A stretch of DNA of 64,000 bases, taken from Bacilli bacterium. GTDB taxonomy: Bacteria; Bacillota_I; Bacilli_A; RF39; UBA660. Numbering within the stretch: the stretch's first letter is position 1; every line of letters begins with the position of its first letter. The DNA lies in NCBI GenBank assembly GCA_017434825.1, contig JAFSGC010000007.1, positions 23,378-87,377 of the forward strand, in the 5' to 3' direction. A program made the translations under genes and the position numbers. Positions 18,213 to 27,375 of the stretch are shown here, piece by piece. The notes below the pieces were generated by a model. That model was not told the DNA's origin, ran no database searches, and saw only the letters and a list, made by a program, of their open reading frames with translations.

Positions 18213-19738
18213 TATTTCTCTAACCTTTCAAATATAATTTCAGATTTTCCTACTACTAAATTTTGTTCTAAAGCACCAAAAGTTTTACATGATTCATATG
18301 ATGTTTCCTTAGTATTCAAATTAGCAATAATTTTATCGCTTGTTTCAGGAATAAATGGATATAAAATCACAGAACAAATTCTAATAGATTCCAATAAGTT
18401 ATAAATAACAGTTTTTAATCGATCTTGTTTTGTTTCATCTTTAGCAAGTGCCCATGGCATAGTATCATCAATATATTTATTACATTTACGAAGTACATTA
18501 ATAATACACTCTATAGCTTCACTAGCTTTATATTCATTCATCTTTTCTTCAACTTCAGATAGTAAACTTTCAACACTATGAACTAAGTCATTATCTATGT
18601 CTTCAGAAACTTTTGGATTTATAATAATGCCTTCAAAATACTTATTAGCCATTGAAATTGTTCTAGTTACAAGATTTCCAAGAATATTAGAAAGGTCTGC
18701 ATTTGATCTTTCAATTAGTAATTCTCTAGAAATAGTACCATCATTAGCATAAGGAATTTCATGAAGTAAATAGTATCGAACTCTATCCACACCAAATTCA
18801 TTAACTAAATCATCAGCATAAAGAACATTTCCTTTACTTTTACTCATTTTATCATTATCAGATAGTAACCAAGGATGTCCATATACAGTCTTTGGTAATG
18901 GTAAATCTAAAGCCATAAGAATAATTGGCCAATAAATTGTATGAAAACGAATAATATCTTTGCCAATTAAATGTAAGTCTGCAGGCCATAACTTATTAAA
19001 TTCATCTGTCACATTATCAACATCATAACCAATATTAGTAATATAGTTAGATAATGCATCTATCCATACGTATACAACGTGTTTATCATCAAAATTTACA
19101 GGAACGCCCCATTTAAATGAAGTTCTTGATACACATAAATCTTGTAAGCCAGGTTTTAAGAAATTGTTAATCATTTCATTTTTACGTGATTCTGGTTTAA
19201 TAAAAACTGGATTATTTTCGATATGACTCATTAAACGATCTTGATATTTTGATAGTTTAAAGAAATAAGCTTCTTCAGTCTTTGGACTAACAGGCCTACC
19301 ACAGTCTGGACAAATATTATTTTCTGCTTGTGTTTCTGTCCAAAATGACTCACATGGAACACAATATAACCCTTGGTATTCACTTTTATAAATATCTCCT
19401 TGGTCATATAACTTTTTGAATATTCTTTGAACTACTTCTTTGTGATGAGAATTTGTTGTTCTTACAAACTTATCATATGAAGTATTCATAATATCCCATA
19501 TTTCTTTAATTTGTCCTGCTACATTATCAACATACTCTTGTGGTGCAATACCTGCTTCTTTAGCTTTTAACTCAATTTTTTCTCCGTGTTCATCTGTACC
19601 AGTTTGAAAGTATACATCATATCCTTGAAAACGTTTGAATCTTGCAATTGCATCTGCTAAGACAATCTCATAAGTATTTCCAATGTGTGGTTTAGATGAT
19701 GTATAAGCAATTGCGGTACTAATATAAAATTTTTCCAT
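18212..19738 (-). CDS. metG: Methionyl-tRNA synthetase
   Basis: MetG charges tRNA-Met and initiator tRNA. The 508-residue product has the class I HIGH-like SKPHIGNTYE near the N-terminus, zinc-type cysteine pairs (CVPCESF and CPDCGRP), WIDALSNY, and the KMSKS loop DKMSKSKGNVL at about residue 300. It ends after the anticodon-binding helices, so the C-terminal EMAP/Trbp-like tRNA-binding domain of the roughly 650-residue Bacillus enzyme is absent. GAGGAGAG precedes the ATG. A T-box leader controls it. Confidence 0.97.
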   Translation of the reverse strand: MEKFYISTAIAYTSSKPHIGNTYEIVLADAIARFKRFQGYDVYFQTGTDEHGEKIELKAKEAGIAPQEYVDNVAGQIKEIWDIMNTSYDKFVRTTNSHHKEVVQRIFKKLYDQGDIYKSEYQGLYCVPCESFWTETQAENNICPDCGRPVSPKTEEAYFFKLSKYQDRLMSHIENNPVFIKPESRKNEMINNFLKPGLQDLCVSRTSFKWGVPVNFDDKHVVYVWIDALSNYITNIGYDVDNVTDEFNKLWPADLHLIGKDIIRFHTIYWPIILMALDLPLPKTVYGHPWLLSDNDKMSKSKGNVLYADDLVNEFGVDRVRYYLLHEIPYANDGTISRELLIERSNADLSNILGNLVTRTISMANKYFEGIIINPKVSEDIDNDLVHSVESLLSEVEEKMNEYKASEAIECIINVLRKCNKYIDDTMPWALAKDETKQDRLKTVIYNLLESIRICSVILYPFIPETSDKIIANLNTKETSYESCKTFGALEQNLVVGKSEIIFERLEK

Positions 19739-19761
19739 AATCTCTCCTCTTTCTTTTTTCC

Positions 19762-19957
19762 AAAATAAAAATCATGAACTAAAGGACGAGTTTAACCCGC
19801 GGTACCACCTTAATTCATGATTAATCATGCTCTCTTATGATAAGGGAATTACCCACAAATACTCAAAGGCTCACAGAATATTTTTATTTATCTTCTTCCA
19901 CCAACCGAAGACTCTCTATAAAACAGGCAATATTTTTCTTCTTATCACTGCATTTGT
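19762..19957 (-). promoter_or_regulatory. T-box leader upstream of metG
   Basis: On the minus strand a base stem (ACAAATGC with GTATTTGT), a kink-turn-like AGTGA/TTTGAG pair and a GGTTGGTG apical loop (19899-19906) form Stem I. The T-box AAGGTGGTACCGCGGG follows at 19796-19811. The terminator pairs 19808-19821 with 19771-19785 and ends in TTTTTATTTT. Uncharged tRNA should favour the antiterminator. No AUG triplet is visible on the 3' strand of Stem I, so the specifier is unresolved. Confidence 0.92.
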
Positions 19958-19963
19958 AAGTAA

Positions 19964-19992
19964 ATAGTAACATAAGATTTATTTATTTTCAA
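19964..19992 (-). promoter_or_regulatory. Promoter of the metG T-box transcript
   Basis: TTGAAA (19987-19992), a 17-base spacer and TACTAT (19964-19969) on the minus strand place the start just before the T-box. The -35 overlaps the last codons of spoVT. Confidence 0.55.
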
Positions 19993-20479
19993 TTATATTT
20001 TTTAGGACTTTAACGAAAAATTCGTCTTCTTTTGTAACTGGAGAAGATTTACTAATAATGATTAGTCCATTAGCATCACTATTTTGGATTATTGGTTCAA
20101 TTAAATAATATCCTCTTTTTATAGAATAACTAAATACCATTTCTTCTTCAGATTCAGATATGTATCTTTTCCTTTCTGTTAATAGTTCCTTTAAATTATA
20201 TGGTAATTCTGCATTTTCTAAGTCACCTTTTGTAATTATTTTTTCTTGATCAGTTATATATATACAAGAATCCACCAAATCTTCAACAGAACTAATTAAC
20301 TTATTACTTTCCTCAATAGCATTATCCATCGCAGAGTATTTTTGTAATACAATACTACTACCATCTACAAAAATTTCTAAATCATCCCCACTACTAAGTT
20401 TTAATACTTTCCTAAGTTCTTTAGGAATTACTATTCTTCCTAGTTCATCTATTTTTCTTATAACACCTGTATTTTTCAA
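19979..20479 (-). CDS. spoVT: Stage V sporulation transcriptional regulator SpoVT (AbrB family)
   Basis: SpoVT is a forespore regulator with an AbrB-type swapped-hairpin DNA-binding domain and a GAF-like C-terminal domain. Both are present: TGVIRKIDELGRIVIPKELR at the start and about 115 residues of GAF-like sequence after it, 166 in all (about 178 in Bacillus). I chose the TTG at 20479 because it aligns with the family start; a GTG three codons upstream is in a terminator stem. The GGGAG ribosome site lies in a terminator-like hairpin. A CATTATA at 20529-20535 could be a forespore -10, tentatively. The gene follows mfd, as in Bacillus. Confidence 0.93.
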   Translation of the reverse strand: MKNTGVIRKIDELGRIVIPKELRKVLKLSSGDDLEIFVDGSSIVLQKYSAMDNAIEESNKLISSVEDLVDSCIYITDQEKIITKGDLENAELPYNLKELLTERKRYISESEEEMVFSYSIKRGYYLIEPIIQNSDANGLIIISKSSPVTKEDEFFVKVLKNIIENK

Positions 20480-20508
20480 AAAAAACACACTCCCAATAAT
20501 AGTGTGTT
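20478..20508 (-). terminator. Terminator-like hairpin between mfd and spoVT
   Basis: AACACACT pairs with AGTGTGTT (8 bp, 9-base loop), followed by a U8 run on the minus strand. The spoVT Shine-Dalgarno GGGAG spans the loop and 3' arm, and its start codon begins in the U tract. Confidence 0.7.
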
Positions 20509-20527
20509 TATTTGTATCTGTTTTATA

Positions 20528-23500
20528 CTATAATGTATTTAATAATCGAACAATATATTTAATAAAATGTTCTGGTAAATTCTTATAATATAAAGTGATT
20601 ATAATGCAATTGTGTTTATAGGCTAAGCTAAAATTTTGAGAAATACTATATGATTCATATAACAGCTTGTCGCCCTTTATTTCCCGGGAAATATTTTCAG
20701 GAAGTTCTATTTCAATCATGCGATCAGTTTGTCGAACTCGTTTTATACCTAATTTTTTAGCAATCTTTTCAAACCATTCTTCGTACATATAGTTTTCAAT
20801 ACTTTCAGTAACTTTTCCAAAACGATCCTCTAAAGATGATTTAATTGATTGTAATTTGTCATAAGAATCTATTTCATTTATCATTTGGTGAATTTCAATC
20901 TTAATATCTTCGTCTGATACATAACTATCTGCTATATGTGTTTCAATATTAATTAAAGATTGTTGTTCTTCTTCCTCTTCTTCAACAAATTCGCCTTTTT
21001 GTCTACGCATTTCATCTTCAATCATTTTTGTATACAGTGATACTCCTACGCTATCAACAAAGCCTGCTTGATTAGCTCCAAAAATATCGCCAGAACCTCT
21101 AATAGATAAGTCTCGCATTGCAATTCGATATCCGCTACCCAACTCAGTAAATTCTTTAATTGCTTGTAGTCTTTTGATTGCAATATCATTAAGCATTTTG
21201 TGACTGTCATACATTAAATAAGCATACGCAACTTTATCACTACGACCTACACGTCCACGTAATTGATATAGTTGAGCCAATCCCAAACGATCTGCGTCAT
21301 ATACAATTAGAGTATTTGCATTTGGAATATCTATTCCATTTTCAATAATTGTTGTACAAACTATGATATTAAATTTCTTTTGAATAAAGTCTTCCATTAT
21401 ATCTTCGAGTTCTTCTTTATCCATTTGACCATGAGCATAACGAATTTCTTCATTTGGTATAAGTTTTCTTAAATGATCTGTCCTTGATTCAATATTTTCC
21501 ACGTTATTAAATAGTACAAAAACTTGTCCGCCACGTGAAAGTTCTTTGTATATTGCATCTTTAATAATAAAATCGTCTTCACTAATTACATATGTTTGCA
21601 CTGGATATCTGTTTCTAGGGGCAGTATCAATAATTGATAAATCGCGAAGTCCAGATAAGGCCATTTTTAAAGTTCTTGGGATTGGAGTAGCTGATAAAGT
21701 TAATACATTAATATCCTCTTTGTATTCTTTAATCTTTTCTTTGTGTTTAACTCCAAATCTTTGCTCTTCATCTACTATCATTAAGCCTAAGTTCTTATAT
21801 TTAATCTTATCGTTTAAAAGCTTATGTGTTCCAAAGATAATATCAATTGTTCCCTTTTCCAGTTTTTCCATAATTAGTTTTGCCTCTTTTGCAGAAGTAA
21901 AACGATTTAATAAGGCTATTTCTACTGGCCAATCTGCAAAACGCTGTTTAGCAACATTATATTGTTGTTTAGATAAAATAGTTGTTGGACATAAATACAT
22001 TACTTGAGCATTATTAACTACGGCTTTAAACATTGCTCTTAACGCTACTTCAGTTTTACCAAATCCTACATCTCCACATAATAATCTATCCATAGGTCTT
22101 TCTGACGATAAATCTGCAAAAATGTCATTCACAGCTTTTTGTTGGTCTGCTGTTAAATTGTGGGAAAATGATGCTCCAAAAATATCCTCTTCTTCGTAGG
22201 CTTTATATGGAGTACATTTTATAGCGGCTCTAGCCTTATATAGTGCAATTAGTTCACGAGATATATCTTGAATTTTCTTTTGAACATATTGTTTTGTTTT
22301 CAACCATGTTGATGAATTTAGACGATTTAACTTCGGAGCGACTCCATCTTTATCAGAATATTTATATATATTATTGATTTTTTCTACAGGTACATATATT
22401 TTGTCATTATTTAAGTATAAAAGTTGAATATAATCTTTTTTTACTCCGTCTTTAGTTAATGTAACTATTCCATTATAGATTCCTATACCATGCGCAATAT
22501 GAACAACATAATCTCCAGTATTTAACTCATTATAATCAACGATTTTCTTTCCGCCATAAAAATTATTTTGATATTTATATTGATGTTTAACGTTTTCTAT
22601 ATCGAATTCACTTAAAACCACTAAATCGCCAAGAATAAAACCATGATTTAATTTTTTCTTTACTACCTCAACATCTTTAAATTCATTTCTAATTTTTTTA
22701 ATTTGAGCATCACTAGATAAACAAAATAGTATTTTTTTATTTTCTAGTTTCCATTTTTCAATATTTCGTTTTAATAGATCAAAATCTTGATTAAAGTTTT
22801 CAATTGAACTACAATTAATTACCAAATCATTTTTGCTTGTTGAAAAGTTGTTAAGATATATTTCATGACTAATTTTTATATCAGAAAGTTCATACATAAG
22901 CTTTTCATGAATATCTTCTTTATTGCTATATTCTGTTATATCTTCGAGTAATTTTCGATATGATGCATCAATCTGAGGTCTATCTATGCTAACAACAACA
23001 GGCTCATTAGCATAATCATATAAACTACTATGTTGAGTATCTGCACTTTCATCAATTGGTTTAATTGTAATTTTGTCAACTGAATTTATCGAAATTTGCG
23101 TATTTTCGTCAAAATAACGAATGTTATCAATTACATCATCGTCAAGTTCTATTCTAATTGGATGTATTTCATTTATCAAAAATATGTCAACAATCATCCC
23201 ACGAACTGAGTACTCTCCAGTCGTTGTCGTAAGAGATTCTTTACGATATCCTAATTCATGAATTAACTGAATTAAACTTTCTCTAGTTAATTTGTTTCCT
23301 ACCTCTAGAGTTAGTTTTCTTTTACTAGAATTATTAAAACTTGGTAAATATTTCAAATATGCCATTAGATTTGTAACAATTATGTGGTTACCATTTTCTA
23401 GTTTATCTAAAGTATTTAATCTTGTTAGTTTTAATTCAGGAGATGCAGTTTTTACCATCGAAGATATAAAATCATCCATCAAAAAAAGCAATACATCATT

Positions 23501-23680
23501 TGTATATGTTTGTAATAAATTATAATAGTTATTAGCTTCATATAACGAAGAAGTTAAAACTACAACGTTTTTATTAAATTTTTTAAATAAACTTAACACG
23601 TAAAAAACATTTAACTCACTAGTTAAACCACATATTACAGTATCTTTGTCATATTTAAAATATTGTTCTAAAAAATTCAT
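20528..23680 (-). CDS. mfd: Transcription-repair coupling factor Mfd
   Basis: Mfd pushes stalled RNA polymerase off lesions and recruits UvrA. The 1050-residue product has the UvrB-homology N-terminal region, the RNA-polymerase interaction domain around GDYVVHIAHGIGIYNG, and the RecG-like motor. The motor shows Walker A GDVGFGKTEVALR, DEEQRFGVKHKE, SATPIPRT and QLRGRVGRS. The C-terminal domain includes IERDLxIRGSGDI-type residues (MRDLSIRGSGDIFG). It shares one base with the pth stop, so pth-mfd is coupled. A perfect NBS lies near its 3' end. Confidence 0.97.
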   Translation of the reverse strand: MNFLEQYFKYDKDTVICGLTSELNVFYVLSLFKKFNKNVVVLTSSLYEANNYYNLLQTYTNDVLLFLMDDFISSMVKTASPELKLTRLNTLDKLENGNHIIVTNLMAYLKYLPSFNNSSKRKLTLEVGNKLTRESLIQLIHELGYRKESLTTTTGEYSVRGMIVDIFLINEIHPIRIELDDDVIDNIRYFDENTQISINSVDKITIKPIDESADTQHSSLYDYANEPVVVSIDRPQIDASYRKLLEDITEYSNKEDIHEKLMYELSDIKISHEIYLNNFSTSKNDLVINCSSIENFNQDFDLLKRNIEKWKLENKKILFCLSSDAQIKKIRNEFKDVEVVKKKLNHGFILGDLVVLSEFDIENVKHQYKYQNNFYGGKKIVDYNELNTGDYVVHIAHGIGIYNGIVTLTKDGVKKDYIQLLYLNNDKIYVPVEKINNIYKYSDKDGVAPKLNRLNSSTWLKTKQYVQKKIQDISRELIALYKARAAIKCTPYKAYEEEDIFGASFSHNLTADQQKAVNDIFADLSSERPMDRLLCGDVGFGKTEVALRAMFKAVVNNAQVMYLCPTTILSKQQYNVAKQRFADWPVEIALLNRFTSAKEAKLIMEKLEKGTIDIIFGTHKLLNDKIKYKNLGLMIVDEEQRFGVKHKEKIKEYKEDINVLTLSATPIPRTLKMALSGLRDLSIIDTAPRNRYPVQTYVISEDDFIIKDAIYKELSRGGQVFVLFNNVENIESRTDHLRKLIPNEEIRYAHGQMDKEELEDIMEDFIQKKFNIIVCTTIIENGIDIPNANTLIVYDADRLGLAQLYQLRGRVGRSDKVAYAYLMYDSHKMLNDIAIKRLQAIKEFTELGSGYRIAMRDLSIRGSGDIFGANQAGFVDSVGVSLYTKMIEDEMRRQKGEFVEEEEEEQQSLINIETHIADSYVSDEDIKIEIHQMINEIDSYDKLQSIKSSLEDRFGKVTESIENYMYEEWFEKIAKKLGIKRVRQTDRMIEIELPENISREIKGDKLLYESYSISQNFSLAYKHNCIIITLYYKNLPEHFIKYIVRLLNTL
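20679..20692. promoter_or_regulatory. Noc-binding-site match (NBS)
   Basis: This is a second perfect ATTTCCCGGGAAAT, inside the 3' part of mfd, where it encodes NISREI with a CGG arginine codon. Confidence 0.8.
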
Positions 23681-24231
23681 TATTCACCATTTGAATTAAA
23701 ACTATTCATTGTTTTTTCAATACCATTTTCTAAATAATAATTAATAATATCTATAAACTTATCACTTTTTAAGAAATTAATTTCCTCTGTTGATAATTTG
23801 TTAAGAACATAATTTCTAGTATCGGTATTCTTATTATTACCAATTCCTACTTTTAATCTTGAAAAACCATTCGTCCCTAGCTGTTCAATAATACTTTTAA
23901 TACCATTATGTCCTCCAGAAGATGAATTAGTTTTTAATCGATATATACCTGATGCTAAGTCTAAATCGTCATGAATAACTAAGATATCTTGAGGATCTAT
24001 TTTATAATAATTTGCAACACGTGAAACAGCTCTTCCAGATAAGTTCATGTATGTTGTTGGTTTAATAAAGATTACTTTATCACCTTTATAATTAATTGTT
24101 TGAATCTCACAATCTTTATCTTTTGTCCAATTAGAATTATTTAAATAATTATCTAGTATGATAAAGCCAACATTATGTCTAGTATTTTCATATTCTTTAC
24201 CAGGATTTCCTAGCCCTACAACTAATTTCAT
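23680..24231 (-). CDS. pth: Peptidyl-tRNA hydrolase
   Basis: Pth recycles tRNA from dropped-off peptidyl-tRNA in the cytosol. The 183-residue product has the canonical VGLGNPGKEYENTRHNVGF start, with the catalytic histidine in the last motif. It also has KPTTYMNLSGRAV, IHDDLDLASG, and the SSGGHNGIKSI signature. AAGGAGGAAGT precedes the ATG, which overlaps the upstream methylase gene by 4 bases. Downstream is mfd, as in Bacillus, without fin between them. Confidence 0.98.
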   Translation of the reverse strand: MKLVVGLGNPGKEYENTRHNVGFIILDNYLNNSNWTKDKDCEIQTINYKGDKVIFIKPTTYMNLSGRAVSRVANYYKIDPQDILVIHDDLDLASGIYRLKTNSSSGGHNGIKSIIEQLGTNGFSRLKVGIGNNKNTDTRNYVLNKLSTEEINFLKSDKFIDIINYYLENGIEKTMNSFNSNGE

Positions 24232-24941
24232 ACTTCCTCCTTAAATATATTTTGATAAGATTTTACACCATCAATACAAATTTCACAATTAAATTTAATT
24301 CCAGGTTTACTATTTTTGATACATTCTACTAATACGATATAGGGATTTCCGCCTTTTTTAGTAGTTACTAATTGAACTTTTTTGACATTTATTTGATATT
24401 TATATCCTAAATTTATAATTTCATCTAAACGTTCAGCACGATGCACTAAATATAGTGATCCTTTGTTTACCAAGAATGATTTAGCTAGTTTAAATATTTG
24501 GTCTAAATCAATTGCTATTTCGTGTCTTGCATATTTCAACTCTACTTTTTCATTAACTACCTTATCTTCGTTATATTTAAAATATGGTGGATTGCATAGC
24601 ATAATATCGAAATATTCCTTAGAAAAATAATTCCCCAAGTTATTAACATCATCGTTTATGACTTGCAGTTGCTCATTTAAATTGTTTGTTTCAATAGATT
24701 TTTTAGCTAATTTATATACACTTGATTGAATTTCAAATCCCACGATTTTATCCTTCGTATAAGTAGATAGGATAAGTGGCACAGCCATATTTCCTGCACA
24801 CATATCTAATATTTTTAAATTCTTTTTAGAAAGTTTGATATATTCTGCTAAAAGAATCGAATCGACAGAAAACTTAAAAAAATCACTATCTTGGTATATA
24901 TAGCGATTTTTATAGTCAAATAAATCATTTTTTACTAACAT
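24228..24941 (-). CDS. tRNA1(Val) adenine-37 N6-methyltransferase-like protein (TrmN6/YabB family)
   Basis: This is a class I SAM-dependent methyltransferase of the YfiC/YabB group. The 237-residue product has motif I in ILDMCAGNMAVPLIL, an acidic end of strand 2 in GFEIQSSVYKLA, and the N6-adenine motif NPPYFK at about residue 123. The ATG at 24941 has GAGGAAG six bases upstream. It sits between ricT and pth, close to the yabB position in Bacillus; the exact tRNA target is inferred from the family. Confidence 0.88.
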   Translation of the reverse strand: MLVKNDLFDYKNRYIYQDSDFFKFSVDSILLAEYIKLSKKNLKILDMCAGNMAVPLILSTYTKDKIVGFEIQSSVYKLAKKSIETNNLNEQLQVINDDVNNLGNYFSKEYFDIMLCNPPYFKYNEDKVVNEKVELKYARHEIAIDLDQIFKLAKSFLVNKGSLYLVHRAERLDEIINLGYKYQINVKKVQLVTTKKGGNPYIVLVECIKNSKPGIKFNCEICIDGVKSYQNIFKEEV

Positions 24942-25719
24942 ATTCAACTTCCTCAGCTTTAACTGTTAGTTTTTCATCGTCTACTAAGATTTTATATGTT
25001 CTTGTTAATATATCAACACTAACTATTGTAGCATTGGAATTATTGTATTTAACAGTATTTCCTACAGATAACAAACCTTTACTACAACGAGTATATTCCT
25101 CATCTTCATAACATAAGCAACATAACAAACGTCCACATGCACCATTTATTTTGCTGGGATTTAAGGCTAAGTTTTGATTTTTAGCTTTATTCATCGAAAT
25201 TGAATCAATTTGATTTAAGAAATTTGCACAGCATAATTTTTGTCCACATATACCAATGCCTCCAATTTGTTTAGCTTTATCTCGAGCTCCAATTTGACGC
25301 AATTCAATTCTTGTACGATATAGTGATGCTAGTTTTCTTGCAAGTTCTCTGAAATCAACACGATCATCTGCAGAAAAATTAATTAATAACTGACTACGAT
25401 CAAAGTTATATTGAGCATTGATTACAAACATATTTAATCCTAGTTCTTTAACTAATTCCTTGCATTTATTTAGAGCTATATCAGCATCCTTTAAATTATT
25501 ATAATAGACTTTAGAATCTTCAGGAGTGGCAATACGAATTATGTCCTTATATTCATTGATATCTTTATAATCAGATAAAGTATTAACAACTTTACCATAC
25601 TGTTCACCTTTTTCAGTATCAACGATAACTTCAGCATTAATATCTATATCTAGTTCCGATTTAAAATAATAAGCTTTACAATTATTTTTAAATAATACAC
25701 CATATACTTTATTTGCCAT
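24925..25719 (-). CDS. ricT: PSP1-domain protein RicT (YaaT)
   Basis: RicT acts with RicA and RicF in the Y-complex that tunes RNase Y and, in Bacillus, the phosphorelay and competence. The 264-residue product has the PSP1 domain with the cysteines CGQKLCCANFL and GRLLCCLCYEDEEY, the residues tied to its iron-sulfur clusters. The ATG at 25719 has GGGAG six bases upstream. A TTG six codons earlier lies inside holB. The holB-ricT order matches Bacillus; yabA is missing between ricT and the methylase. Confidence 0.94.
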   Translation of the reverse strand: MANKVYGVLFKNNCKAYYFKSELDIDINAEVIVDTEKGEQYGKVVNTLSDYKDINEYKDIIRIATPEDSKVYYNNLKDADIALNKCKELVKELGLNMFVINAQYNFDRSQLLINFSADDRVDFRELARKLASLYRTRIELRQIGARDKAKQIGGIGICGQKLCCANFLNQIDSISMNKAKNQNLALNPSKINGACGRLLCCLCYEDEEYTRCSKGLLSVGNTVKYNNSNATIVSVDILTRTYKILVDDEKLTVKAEEVEYVSKK

Positions 25720-26539
25720 ATAACTCTCCCATTTCAATTGCTAAACTATCTAATAATAAAGAAGTATTTACATTATAGTTTAATTGTTCCAAATACTTAG
25801 AAATAATTTTTACTTTTTTAAAGACAAATTCTCTATCTTCATGATTTACTTTTACGTTTTCCATATACAAATTAAATAATAACTTTAAAAAAATAGTTAT
25901 TTCTGTTCTATTTGATAATTCTTTCGCTAAAACGCTATTATTATACCACACAATTGAAGAATCGTTTTTTTCTAGCATATTTTGATATTCTTGAGCTAAC
26001 TCAAAATATCTATTATATGTATCTTCGTCTACACCAAGCACATCGCTGTCTGAATTTGATTTATAATTTATTTTCAGTATTTCACAACGACTTACAATGG
26101 TATTTGCAACATTATCTTTATTCTCAGTTATAAAAAATCCTATAATATTATCCTCGGGTTCCTCTAAAAACTTAAGCATCTTATTAAATGCTGTATCATT
26201 CATTTTTTCCGGGGATTTTATGATATATATATTATTTTCCGTATATACCGGAATCTTACTAAATGAACTTTTTAAATTTTCTATTGCTTCTTTTTTTATA
26301 TTTTTTCCATCTGGTTCAACCGTTATAAGGCTAGGTAAATTATTTTCCTTTATCAAATGACATAAATTGCATTCTGAGCAATTATCTTGAAAGTTACTAG
26401 GACAACAAATTCCCATAACAATCTTTTTAACGTCTTCATAACACTTAACAATATTATTTGTTTCAATTAAATAAGCGTGAGCTAGCTTTTTCTCACGATA
26501 TAGTGTTATTAAATTGTTAACAACTGCATTTGTTTCCAC
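25709..26539 (-). CDS. holB: DNA polymerase III delta-prime subunit
   Basis: The delta-prime subunit is the stator of the clamp loader that places DnaN on DNA. The 276-residue product has the AAA+-like fold with a degenerate nucleotide site (AHAYLIETNNIVKCYED instead of a P-loop), zinc-type cysteines CSECNLCHL, and the arginine-finger region NTIVSRCEILKI. It starts at a GTG after AAAGGAGA. It follows bofA on the same strand; tmk and the yaaQ-yaaR genes are absent. Confidence 0.93.
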   Translation of the reverse strand: METNAVVNNLITLYREKKLAHAYLIETNNIVKCYEDVKKIVMGICCPSNFQDNCSECNLCHLIKENNLPSLITVEPDGKNIKKEAIENLKSSFSKIPVYTENNIYIIKSPEKMNDTAFNKMLKFLEEPEDNIIGFFITENKDNVANTIVSRCEILKINYKSNSDSDVLGVDEDTYNRYFELAQEYQNMLEKNDSSIVWYNNSVLAKELSNRTEITIFLKLLFNLYMENVKVNHEDREFVFKKVKIISKYLEQLNYNVNTSLLLDSLAIEMGELYGK

Positions 26540-26550
26540 TTTTCTCCTTT

Positions 26551-26736
26551 TTAAATTATTAAAAATAATATTACTAATGTAGTTAACCCTGGTAATCCTA
26601 ATAAAGATACTAAAACAATGGATATTACATTAATTGGAATTACAATATTCATTGATGAAATCAAAATATTTAATCCATACAACATAAATATTGCAACAAT
26701 AACTTTTTTTACAACTTTAACAAGTATATTTAGCAT
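26551..26736 (-). CDS. bofA: Pro-sigma-K processing inhibitor BofA
   Basis: BofA is a small mother-cell membrane protein that restrains the SpoIVFB protease. The 61-residue product is almost wholly hydrophobic, with two membrane segments and the family-like C-terminal stretch GLPGLTTLVILFLII, resembling the GxPGxxLL-type end of BofA. It is shorter than the 87-residue Bacillus protein because the first membrane segment is missing. Its place just after recR is diagnostic. Confidence 0.85.
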   Translation of the reverse strand: MLNILVKVVKKVIVAIFMLYGLNILISSMNIVIPINVISIVLVSLLGLPGLTTLVILFLII

Positions 26737-26773
26737 AGTTTCCCTCGTTAAAGTCTATTCAGTTAGCCTAGGA

Positions 26774-27373
26774 TTATGATATTTTCTTTCGATCTTCTAG
26801 TGCTTTATCTAATGTTAATATGTCTAGATAATCGATTTCAGCTCCCATAGGAATACCATAAGATAGTCTTGATATAGTAACATCTTTCTTTTCAAATATT
26901 TTTTTAATGTACAATGTTGTTGTTTCACCTTCGATTGATGACTTTAAAGCTAGGATAATTTCAGGATTTTCTAAACTTTCAATTCTTTTAACTAATCCAG
27001 AAATATTTATATCCTCAGGACCAACATTATTAATTGGAGATATTAGCCCATTTAATACATGATATACACCATGGTAATTCCCAGCTTTTTCAAAAGAAAA
27101 TACACTTTTATAATCTTCGATTACACATATTAAATTCTTATTTCTACTTTCATTTGAACAAATATCACATATTTCGTTATCGGTTAAATTGTTACAAACT
27201 TTACACGGAACAAGTTTTTGTTTAGCTAGGATCAAGTTCTTAGAAAAATCCGCTATTAGTTCATCATCTAAATCTAGTGTAGCTAAGGCAAGACGTTCTG
27301 CACTTTTTTCACCAATACTAGGTAATTTTTTATAAAACTTAATTAATTTTTCTAATGTACTAGGATAGACCAT
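26774..27373 (-). CDS. recR: Recombination protein RecR
   Basis: RecR works with RecO and RecF to load RecA on gapped DNA. The 199-residue product has the helix-hairpin-helix region KFYKKLPSIGEKSAERLA, the four-cysteine zinc finger (CKVCNNLTDNEICDIC), and the Toprim domain starting CVIEDYKSVFSFEKAG. The C-terminal Walker-B-like region ends near LSYGIPMGAEIDYLD. It starts three bases after ybaB ends, in the conserved dnaX-ybaB-recR order. Confidence 0.97.
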   Translation of the reverse strand: MVYPSTLEKLIKFYKKLPSIGEKSAERLALATLDLDDELIADFSKNLILAKQKLVPCKVCNNLTDNEICDICSNESRNKNLICVIEDYKSVFSFEKAGNYHGVYHVLNGLISPINNVGPEDINISGLVKRIESLENPEIILALKSSIEGETTTLYIKKIFEKKDVTISRLSYGIPMGAEIDYLDILTLDKALEDRKKIS

Positions 27374-27375
27374 AA

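Noticed and set aside
20718..20730. TGTCGAA heptamer inside mfd
   Set aside because: It lies within coding sequence far from any start, so a Spo0A role is unlikely.
21546..22007. Plus-strand 153-codon ORF inside mfd
   Set aside because: It is antisense to the conserved helicase motifs of mfd; no independent evidence of coding.
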